From CAVQUE01 sp046290435 (GTDB lineage Bacteria; Actinomycetota; Acidimicrobiia; Acidimicrobiales; UBA8592), in contig JBKAGO010000066.1 of NCBI GenBank assembly GCA_046290435.1, positions 1 through 64,000 on the forward strand: a stretch of 64,000 bases of DNA. Reading direction: 5' to 3'. Positions 56,799 to 64,000 of the stretch are shown in pieces (the first letter of the stretch is position 1; every line of letters begins with the position of its first letter). Below the pieces are notes generated by a model, which saw only the letters and a program-made list of their open reading frames with translations, was not told the origin of the DNA and ran no database searches. Position numbers and translations under genes: made by a program.

Positions 56799-56813
56799 CT
56801 GATGGTGTGTCAG
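56799..56813. promoter_or_regulatory. Probable TetR-type operator upstream of amidohydrolase
   Basis: CTGATGGTGTGTCAG, differing at one base from the site before the acyl-CoA dehydrogenase at 30852. It overlaps the likely ribosome-site region of the amidohydrolase, so it could block initiation. Confidence 0.5.
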
Positions 56814-56883
56814 ATCTTCTCTCACCGTAGCGCAGGGGTTGGGCCTGCTCCGAAGCCGAAAGGCGCCAGTAGCCTTCGGCCCC

Positions 56884-58470
56884 ATGGCTCGCATCCTGGT
56901 CACCGAAGAGATCGCCGAGCGTGGACTGGCGCAGCTACGCGCTGCCGGCCACGAGGTCGACGTGCAGCTGTCGCTGACGCACGACCAGCTGCTCGAAGCC
57001 GTGCGCGGCGCGCACGCTCTCATCATCCGATCGGCCACCACCGTGTCGGCCGACGTCCTCGCCGCAGGTGTCGGCCTGGTCGTCGTCGGGCGTGCGGGCA
57101 TCGGCCTCGACAACGTCGATGTCGACGCCGCCACCCGCCACGGCGTCATGGTCGCCAACGCGCCCCAGTCCAACACGCTGTCCGCTGCCGAGCACACCAT
57201 GGCGCTGCTGCTGGCCCAGGCCCGCAACGTGCCCCAGGCTCACGCCGCGCTCACCTCGGGGCGCTGGGAGCGCAGCAAGTGGACCGGTGTCGAGCTGTCC
57301 GACAAGACCCTCGGGGTCATCGGCCTCGGGCGCATCGGCAAGCTGGTCGCCCAGCGGGCGCTGGCCTTCGGCATGCGCCTCGTCGCCTACGACCCCTTCG
57401 TCGCCCCCGAACGGGCCAGCCAGATGTCGGTCGAGCTCATGGACCTCGAGACGCTCATGGCCGAAGCGGACTTCGTCACCATCCACGTCGCGAAGACCCC
57501 CGACACCGTCGGCATCGTCAACGCTGCGCTGCTGGCCAAGGCCAAGCCGGGCCTGCGCATCGTCAACGTGGCCCGCGGCGGCATCATCGTCGAGGCCGAC
57601 CTGGCCGACGCCATCCGCTCGGGTCACATCGGGGGTGCCGCCCTCGACGTGTTCGACACCGAGCCGTGCACCGACTCGCCGCTGTTCGGCCTCCCCGAGG
57701 TCGTCGTCACCCCCCACCTGGGCGCCAGCACCCGTGAGGCACAGGACAAGGCCGGCGAGACCATCGCCGAGCAGGTCGGCTTGGCCCTCGCCGGCGAGTT
57801 CGTGCCGTTCGCCGTCAACGTGTCGGCCTCGGAGGCCACCGAGACGGTGCGCCCGTTCCTGCCGTTGGCCGAACAGCTCGGCGCGTTGTTCGCTGCGCTC
57901 AACCCGAAGCTCCCCAAGACCCTCGACATCGAGTTCGCGGGCGAGATCGGCGGCTACGACAACAAGATCACCGAGCTGTCGGTGGTCAAGGGAATGCTCG
58001 GCGCCATCAGCGACCAGCCGGTGTCGTACGTGAACGCCCTCGACGTCGCGAAGGACCGCGGCGTGAAGGTGCGATCGATCTCCACCACCTCCTCGAGCGA
58101 CTACGTCAACCTCATCACCGTCAGCGGCGGCGACCACAACCTGGCGGGGACGCTGGTCGGCATCAAGTCCGAACCGCGGATCGTGATGGTCGACGATCAC
58201 ACCGTCGACCTCCCCCCGGCGCCGCACATGATCATCGTGCGCAACGACGACCGCCCCGGCGTCATCGGTCGGGTCGGCACCATCTTGGGCGAGGCCCAGG
58301 TGAACATCTCCGACATGAACGTCGGCCGCAACCCCGACGGGCTCGGAGCGCTCATGGTCATCACCACCAGCGACACGGTGCCCGACACGGTGGCCGAACG
58401 TCTGCGGGGCGCCGACGGGGTCACCGAGGTCTATCTGATCGAGCTCGGTTCCTTCGGCGACGAGGGCTGA
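56884..58470 (+). CDS. serA: D-3-phosphoglycerate dehydrogenase
   Basis: 528 residues. The NAD-binding motif VIGLGRIGKLV, the substrate Arg in NVARGGIIVE, the Glu in DVFDTEP and the His in TPHLGAST mark the catalytic domain. After it come the intervening ASB domain and a C-terminal ACT domain (MIIVRNDDRPGVIGRVGTILGEAQVNISDMNVGR), the site of serine feedback in the family. It catalyses the first step of phosphorylated serine synthesis. ATG at 56884. It is divergent from the amidohydrolase. Confidence 0.95.
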   Translation: MARILVTEEIAERGLAQLRAAGHEVDVQLSLTHDQLLEAVRGAHALIIRSATTVSADVLAAGVGLVVVGRAGIGLDNVDVDAATRHGVMVANAPQSNTLSAAEHTMALLLAQARNVPQAHAALTSGRWERSKWTGVELSDKTLGVIGLGRIGKLVAQRALAFGMRLVAYDPFVAPERASQMSVELMDLETLMAEADFVTIHVAKTPDTVGIVNAALLAKAKPGLRIVNVARGGIIVEADLADAIRSGHIGGAALDVFDTEPCTDSPLFGLPEVVVTPHLGASTREAQDKAGETIAEQVGLALAGEFVPFAVNVSASEATETVRPFLPLAEQLGALFAALNPKLPKTLDIEFAGEIGGYDNKITELSVVKGMLGAISDQPVSYVNALDVAKDRGVKVRSISTTSSSDYVNLITVSGGDHNLAGTLVGIKSEPRIVMVDDHTVDLPPAPHMIIVRNDDRPGVIGRVGTILGEAQVNISDMNVGRNPDGLGALMVITTSDTVPDTVAERLRGADGVTEVYLIELGSFGDEG

Positions 58471-58507
58471 GGCCCGGCCGGCAGCGCCTCGTACCGCACG
58501 CGACGGC

Positions 58508-58864
58508 TCAGCGCTTGGCGGCCCGGAAGCCGTCGGCCTCGGCGTCGGCACCCGTCGCGTAGCAGCGGTCGGCCCTGGTGCGGTCGTAGGAGAAGCCGCC
58601 CGGCACGTGATGGATGCCGCTCGCCTCCTTCACCTTGACCGGATGCGACAGGGGGCAGTTGCCCTCGTCGTCGGGAGCGACCCAGGCGTCGGCGGGAACC
58701 GAAGCGGCATCATCGCCCGGCAACGGGTTCAACGGCGGCCACTGCGCGGTGCCCGGCGCGGCCTCGTCGACGATCTCGGGCTCGCGATGGCGGAACCACG
58801 CACCCACCATCGCGGCGATCGCCGCGGCGAGCACCGCCTTCCACCAACCCCGCGCTGATGCCAT
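58508..58864 (-). CDS. Sunset-domain-containing membrane protein
   Basis: 118 residues. An N-terminal TM (about 8-26), a short linker, and the C-terminal domain NCPLSHPVKVKEASGIHHVPGG-SYDRTRADRCYAT-DAEADGFRAA. This is the small cysteine-containing 'sunset' domain found in actinobacterial surface proteins; its function is unknown. ATG at 58864. It lies downstream of leuD in the same direction, with a 61-bp gap. Confidence 0.75.
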   Translation of the reverse strand: MASARGWWKAVLAAAIAAMVGAWFRHREPEIVDEAAPGTAQWPPLNPLPGDDAASVPADAWVAPDDEGNCPLSHPVKVKEASGIHHVPGGFSYDRTRADRCYATGADAEADGFRAAKR

Positions 58865-58925
58865 GGCGCCAGAGTGTACGGCGGGTCGACCGCCGGTGAG
58901 GTGATCGGCCCCGGGGTTCGGGCGT

Positions 58926-59519
58926 TCAGGCCGAGGTCGGCATCCAGATGGGGCGTGACGATTCGAAGGCGTCGATGTCGTCGCCATGGGTCAGCGTGAT
59001 GCCGATGTCGTCGAGACCCTCGAGGAGCCGGTGCTGGATGGACGCGTCGAGTGGGAACTCGGCGACCAGCCCGATGGCGGGGGCCTCGACGCTGCGGCGG
59101 GCGACGTCGATGGTGATCTCGAGGGTCGGATCGGCCAGCACCGCCTCCATGAGGGCGCGGCCCACCTCGGCGCTGACCTCGACGGGGAGGAGCCCGTTCT
59201 TGGTGGCGTTGTTGGCGAAGATCGGGCCGAAACGCGGCGAGATCACGGCCGCGAAGCCGTACTGCTGGATGGCCCAGACGGCGTGTTCGCGCGATGAGCC
59301 GGTACCGAAGTTGGGGCCGCCGATGAGGATCGTCGCTCCCGCGTACTGCTCGTCGTTCATGACGAACGACGGGTCGTCGCGCCACTCCGAGAACAGGCCC
59401 TTCTCGAAGCCCGTGCGCTCGACGCGCTTGAGCCAATCCGACGGGATGATCTGATCGGTGTCGACGTCGGAGCGATCGAGGGGCACCGCGGTGCCCGAGA
59501 CGATGTGGACGGGTTCCAT
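58926..59519 (-). CDS. leuD: 3-isopropylmalate dehydratase small subunit
   Basis: 197 residues. The swivel-domain motif DTDQIIPSDWLKRV and the GGPNFGTGSSREHAVWA stretch are LeuD signatures. It joins LeuC to isomerise 2- to 3-isopropylmalate in leucine synthesis. A GTG one codon upstream is an equally good start. It lies 13 bp after leuC in the same direction. Confidence 0.94.
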   Translation of the reverse strand: MEPVHIVSGTAVPLDRSDVDTDQIIPSDWLKRVERTGFEKGLFSEWRDDPSFVMNDEQYAGATILIGGPNFGTGSSREHAVWAIQQYGFAAVISPRFGPIFANNATKNGLLPVEVSAEVGRALMEAVLADPTLEITIDVARRSVEAPAIGLVAEFPLDASIQHRLLEGLDDIGITLTHGDDIDAFESSRPIWMPTSA

Positions 59520-59532
59520 CACGATGTTCCTC

Positions 59533-60930
59533 TCACAGGTCCGCGGGGGTGGCGAACCGACCCGCGATGGCCGTGGCCGCAGCGACGCCGGGGGACACCA
59601 GGTGGGTGCGCCCGCCGCGGCCCTGGCGGCCCTCGAAGTTGCGGTTGCTGGTGCTCGCGGCGCGCTCGCCCGGGGCGAGCTTGTCGGGGTTCATCGCCAG
59701 GCACATCGAACAGCCCGGTTCGCGCCAGTCGAATCCGGCGGCACGGAACACGACGTCGAGCCCCTCGGCCTCGGCCTGTTCCTTCACCAGGCCAGAGCCG
59801 GGCACCACCAGGGTGCGCACGCCGTCGGCGACCCGGCGCCCCTCGGCGACCGCGGCGGCGGCTCGGAGGTCCTCGATGCGGCTGTTGGTGCAGCTGCCGA
59901 TGAACACCGTGTCGACGCCGACGTCGCGCATCGGGACGCCCGCCTCGAGACCCATGTACTCGAGCGCCCGTGCGGCGGCGTCGCGCTCGGAGGAGTCGGC
60001 GAAGTCGTCCGGTGACGGGACGGTCGCGGAGATCGGGATGACCTGGCCGGGGTTGGTGCCCCACGTGACGTGGGGGGTGATGTCGGCGCCGTGGAGCACG
60101 ACCTCGCGGTCGAACACGGCGTCGTCGTCGGTGCGCAGCTCGCGCCAGGCGGCGACCGCATCGTCCCATGCGGCGCCGCTGGGGGCATGGGGACGGCCCT
60201 CGAGGTAGGCGAAGGTGACGTCGTCGGGGGCGATCAGGCCGGCCTTGGCGCCGAACTCGATCGACATGTTGCACACCGTCATGCGGCCCTCCATCGACAG
60301 CGCCTCGATGACGCTGCCGCGGAACTCGGCGATGGCGCCGATGCCGCCGCCGGTGCCGGTGCGGCCGAGGATGGCGAGCACGACGTCTTTGGCCGTCGAA
60401 CCCTCGGGGAGGGTGCCGTCGACGGTGATGGCCATGGTGTCCTGACGCCGCTGGGGCAACGTCTGGGTGGCGAGGACGTGTTCGACCTCGCTGGTGCCGA
60501 TGCCGAACGCCAACGCTCCGAACGCCCCGTGGGTGGAGGTGTGGCTGTCGCCGCACACCACGGTCATGCCCGGCTGGGTCAGGCCCAGTTCGGGACCGAT
60601 GACGTGCACGATGCCCTGGTTGCGGTGACCCATCGGGTAGTGCGTGATCCCGAACTCGGTGGTGTTGGCCCGCAGCGTCTCGACCTGCTTGGCGCTGATG
60701 GGATCGGCGATGGGTTGATCGATGTCGGCGGTGGGGACGTTGTGGTCCTCGGTGGCGACGGTGAGGTCGGGTCGGCGGACGGTGCGGCCTGTCAGGCGCA
60801 GACCGTCGAAGGCCTGGGGCGACGTGACCTCGTGGACGAGGTGGAGATCGATGTAGAGCAGGTCGGGTTCGCCATCGCCACGACGGACGAGGTGGTTGTC
60901 CCAGACCTTCTGGCTGAGGGTGCGGCCCAC
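59533..60930 (-). CDS. leuC: 3-isopropylmalate dehydratase large subunit
   Basis: 465 residues, normal length. Aconitase-family iron-sulfur cysteines are in GSCTNS and GCSMC; VCGDSHTSTHGAFGALAFGIGTSEVEHV and QTMPQ-like LATQTLPQRR are family motifs. GTG at 60930 is chosen because TLSQKVWDNH follows normally. It forms an operon with leuD; the third enzyme, LeuB, is encoded nearby on the other strand. Confidence 0.94.
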   Translation of the reverse strand: MGRTLSQKVWDNHLVRRGDGEPDLLYIDLHLVHEVTSPQAFDGLRLTGRTVRRPDLTVATEDHNVPTADIDQPIADPISAKQVETLRANTTEFGITHYPMGHRNQGIVHVIGPELGLTQPGMTVVCGDSHTSTHGAFGALAFGIGTSEVEHVLATQTLPQRRQDTMAITVDGTLPEGSTAKDVVLAILGRTGTGGGIGAIAEFRGSVIEALSMEGRMTVCNMSIEFGAKAGLIAPDDVTFAYLEGRPHAPSGAAWDDAVAAWRELRTDDDAVFDREVVLHGADITPHVTWGTNPGQVIPISATVPSPDDFADSSERDAAARALEYMGLEAGVPMRDVGVDTVFIGSCTNSRIEDLRAAAAVAEGRRVADGVRTLVVPGSGLVKEQAEAEGLDVVFRAAGFDWREPGCSMCLAMNPDKLAPGERAASTSNRNFEGRQGRGGRTHLVSPGVAAATAIAGRFATPADL

Positions 60931-61048
60931 GGTTCGGCTGGTGCTCCTTGGTGCTCGGGTTGGGCGCGACGTGGAAGCGTCGGCGCTACCGGCGATGGTC
61001 GGCGTGGCAGTATACGGCCGCGGCCGGGCGGGCCTTCGGCCCGGTCGT

Positions 61049-61807
<759 letters not shown>

Positions 61808-61823
61808 GGGGGGCGGTCGGTCG

Positions 61824-62291
61824 TCAGTCGACCGTGACCACCTCGACGCCCAGGGTCCCGCCGGGGGCCTCGTAGGTGACTCGGTCGCCGGCGGACGCGC
61901 CCATGAGCGCGGCACCGAGCGGGGAGGAGGGGGAGATGACGTCGAGTTCGTCGTGGCGTTCCTCGATGGAGCCGATCAGGTAGCGCTCGACCTCGTCGTC
62001 GCCGTCGTAACGGATGGAGACGATCGACCCGGCACCGACGGTGTCACCACCGGCGAGTTCGTCGACGACCACGGCGTTCTCGAGGGTCTGGGCCAGCTGG
62101 GCGATGCGCCCCTCCATCTTGCCCTGTTCCTCCTTGGCGGCGTGGTAGTCGCCGTTCTCGCTCAGGTCCCCGAGTTCTCGGGCAGTCTCGATCTTGCGGG
62201 CGATGTCGACGCGCCCGATCGTCGTCAGATGGTCGTACTCGGTCTTGAGGCGGTCGTACGCGGCCTGGGAGAGCTGATGGGTCACTGCCAT
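61824..62291 (-). CDS. greA: Transcription elongation factor GreA
   Basis: 155 residues. An N-terminal coiled coil (LKTEYDHLTTIGRVDIARKIETARELGDLSENGDYHAAKEEQGKME) carries the DLSEN acidic tip that reaches the RNA polymerase active site. The C-terminal FKBP-like domain (GAGSIVSIRYDGDDEVERYLIGS, SPLGAALMGASAGDRVTYEAPGG) binds the polymerase. It rescues stalled elongation complexes by stimulating transcript cleavage. ATG at 62291; divergent from leuB. Confidence 0.95.
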   Translation of the reverse strand: MAVTHQLSQAAYDRLKTEYDHLTTIGRVDIARKIETARELGDLSENGDYHAAKEEQGKMEGRIAQLAQTLENAVVVDELAGGDTVGAGSIVSIRYDGDDEVERYLIGSIEERHDELDVISPSSPLGAALMGASAGDRVTYEAPGGTLGVEVVTVD

Positions 62292-62386
62292 CCGCCCGAT
62301 CGTAGTGGCCCCGCGGCACGTAGGATGTTCGTCGCCGTCGGCGGGCTTCGCGTCGATCGGACTTCACAACGACGAGGAGACACGAC

Positions 62387-63379
62387 GTGGCACACAGGAT
62401 CGGCGTGATCGGGGGCGACGGCATCGGTCCGGAGGTCATCGCGGAGGGGCTCAAGGTCATCCGTGCCGCCGGCGTCCGTTTCGACACCGTCGACTACGAC
62501 CTCGGTGGCGCCCGTTATCTGCGTGACGGCACGGTCCTGCCCGACGAGATCATCGACGAGTGGCGCGACCTCGACGTGTTGTACCTCGGCGCCGTCGGGA
62601 CGCCGCACGTTCCTCCCGGGCTCATCGAACGCGGCCTGTTGTTGAAGATGCGCTTCGAGCTCGACCTCTACGTCAACCTGCGGCCGTTCACCTCCGCCGG
62701 TGACGGCACGCGCCCCCCGCACGATTTCGTCGTCATCCGGGAGAACACCGAGGGCACCTACGCCGGCGAGGGTGGCTTCCTGCGCAAGGGCACCGCGCAC
62801 GAGGTGGCCACGCAGGGCTCGGTCAACACCCGCATGGGCGTCGAGCGCTGCATCCGCTACGGCTTCGAGCTCGCGAGCATGAGCGAACGCAAACACCTCA
62901 CGTTGGTCCACAAGACCAATGTCTTGACCTTCGCCGGCGATCTCTGGGAGCGCGCCTTCCACGAGGTCGCCGCCGAGTATCCCGACGTCGAGACCGCCTA
63001 CAACCACGTCGATGCCGCCTGCATCTACTTCGTGCAGGACCCCCAGCGTTACGACGTCATCGTCACCGACAACCTCTTCGGTGACATCCTCACCGATCTC
63101 GGTGGCGCCGTCTCGGGCGGCATCGGGCTGGCCAGCAGCGCCAATCTCAATCCCGACCGCACCGGCCCCTCGATGTTCGAGCCCGTCCACGGCTCGGCAC
63201 CCGACATCGTCGGCACCGGCGCCGCCAACCCCACCGCCGCCATCTTGTCGGGCGCGCTGATGCTCGACTTCCTCGGCGAGGCCGATGCCGCAGCCCGCAT
63301 TCGGGCGGCGTGCGCCGATCCCGCCACCCAGACCGGCACCACCGCCGCCATCGGTGATGCCATCGCGGCGCGCGTCTGA
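62387..63379 (+). CDS. leuB: 3-isopropylmalate dehydrogenase
   Basis: 330 residues. GVIGGDGIGPEV, the RENTEGTYAGEGG loop, HKTNVL, and DNLFGDILTDLGGAVSGGIG are the isopropylmalate/isocitrate dehydrogenase signatures. It oxidises and decarboxylates 3-isopropylmalate with NAD+. The form is the shorter actinobacterial LeuB type, close to tartrate dehydrogenases, so substrate could differ. GTG start. It is 54 bp before ilvE in the same direction. Confidence 0.9.
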   Translation: MAHRIGVIGGDGIGPEVIAEGLKVIRAAGVRFDTVDYDLGGARYLRDGTVLPDEIIDEWRDLDVLYLGAVGTPHVPPGLIERGLLLKMRFELDLYVNLRPFTSAGDGTRPPHDFVVIRENTEGTYAGEGGFLRKGTAHEVATQGSVNTRMGVERCIRYGFELASMSERKHLTLVHKTNVLTFAGDLWERAFHEVAAEYPDVETAYNHVDAACIYFVQDPQRYDVIVTDNLFGDILTDLGGAVSGGIGLASSANLNPDRTGPSMFEPVHGSAPDIVGTGAANPTAAILSGALMLDFLGEADAAARIRAACADPATQTGTTAAIGDAIAARV

Positions 63380-63433
63380 CACCATCGCGTCCACGACCCA
63401 TCCGACCACCGACAAGCACCGAAGAGACCTCTG

Positions 63434-64000
63434 ATGCCCATCGAGCCCACCGCGAAGATCTGGATGAACGGCCAACTCGTCGACTGGGACGACGCCCGCA
63501 TCCACGTCCTCACCCACACCCTGCACTACGGAACCGGCGTCTTCGAGGGCATCCGGGCCTACGAGACCGCCGACGGGCCCGCGGTGTTCCGCCTCACCGA
63601 GCACATGGAGCGCCTGGTCAACTCGGCGAAGATCATGGCGATGCCGATGCCCTACACCGTCGAGGAGCTCGTCGAGGCCACCAAGGCCGTCGTGGCGGCG
63701 TCGGGGCTGCCCAGCTGCTACATCCGCCCCATCGCGTACTACGGCTACGGCGAGATGGGCCTGGCCACCACCAACTGCACCGTCGACGTGTCCATCGCCT
63801 GCTGGCCGTGGGGCGCGTACCTCGGCGACGACGCCCTGACCAAGGGTGTGCGCATGAAGATCTCGTCGTGGACCCGCCACGACCACAACATCATGCCGCC
63901 GGCGTCGAAGACCACCGGCAACTACGCCAACAGCACCCTGGCCAAGATGGAGGCGCTGCGCGCCGGCTACGACGAGGCCATCATGTTGAACGGCGCCGGC
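63434..64000 (+). CDS. ilvE: Branched-chain amino acid aminotransferase, incomplete at right edge
   Basis: 189 codons are visible. WMNGQLVDWDDARIHVLTHTLHYGTGVFEGIRAYE and FRLTEHMERLVNSAKIM are fold-type IV aminotransferase signatures. SYIRP-like CYIRPIAYYGYGEMG, ISSWTRHDHNIMPPASKTTGNYANSTLAKMEA contain substrate and PLP contacts. It catalyses the last step of leucine, isoleucine and valine synthesis. It follows leuB. Confidence 0.94.
   Translation, partial: MPIEPTAKIWMNGQLVDWDDARIHVLTHTLHYGTGVFEGIRAYETADGPAVFRLTEHMERLVNSAKIMAMPMPYTVEELVEATKAVVAASGLPSCYIRPIAYYGYGEMGLATTNCTVDVSIACWPWGAYLGDDALTKGVRMKISSWTRHDHNIMPPASKTTGNYANSTLAKMEALRAGYDEAIMLNGAG

Overview
The window is GC-rich (about 70%), uses many GTG starts and closely packed operons, and carries fatty-acyl-CoA, SDR, VIT-family and actinobacterial-type SerC genes. 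This points to an actinomycetote. Class Acidimicrobiia (Ilumatobacter or a relative) is my best guess, by inference only.

Region 1 (1-25.8 kb, minus strand) is a surface-matrix locus and the most unusual part of the window. Six genes (25696 down to 14437) are joined by five consecutive 4-nt ATGA overlaps. They encode a cellulose-synthase-like membrane protein with a PilZ domain but no recognisable catalytic motifs, a small TasA/camelysin-like exported protein, a SipW-type signal peptidase fused to a membrane-GGDEF-EAL module, two more small exported proteins, and a second SipW-type signal peptidase fused to exported DUF2341/LamG modules. A second transcription unit (14318 down past base 1) encodes another TasA-like protein and a giant secreted protein with PKD, NHL, CSLREA/beta-helix, PA14, thrombospondin-3 and 24 FG-GAP repeats. 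Both units carry the same roughly 33-nt upstream element, with its 14-nt core exactly 78 nt before each start codon. Together the genes suggest a cyclic-di-GMP-linked system for exporting and processing matrix proteins.

Region 2 (25.8-41.7 kb) holds an SDR, a membrane-anchored sulfite-oxidase-type molybdoenzyme, RsgA, a DUF1622 protein, an acyl-CoA dehydrogenase, a methyltransferase, an ECF sigma factor with its coupled membrane protein, a thiolase, a tandem-crotonase protein, an acyl-CoA synthetase and a CoA-transferase. This is mostly lipid or CoA metabolism. Two families of dispersed hairpin repeats lie between genes here and near 54.5 kb.

Region 3 (41.8-44.6 kb, minus strand) looks lower in GC than its flanks. 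It holds a phospholipase A2-ricin lectin gene broken by one in-frame TGA in its signal peptide, a lipoprotein and two small proteins; it may be acquired.

Region 4 (44.7-64 kb) has a VIT-family transporter, an SDR, a TetR regulator, a secreted transglycosylase, YqgE, serC, an aspartate-type aminotransferase, an S9 peptidase, an amidohydrolase with an FAD oxidoreductase, serA, leuD, leuC, greA, leuB and the start of ilvE. These mainly form serine and branched-chain amino-acid biosynthesis. Three related palindromes (upstream of the acyl-CoA dehydrogenase, the TetR gene and the amidohydrolase) look like a small TetR regulon.
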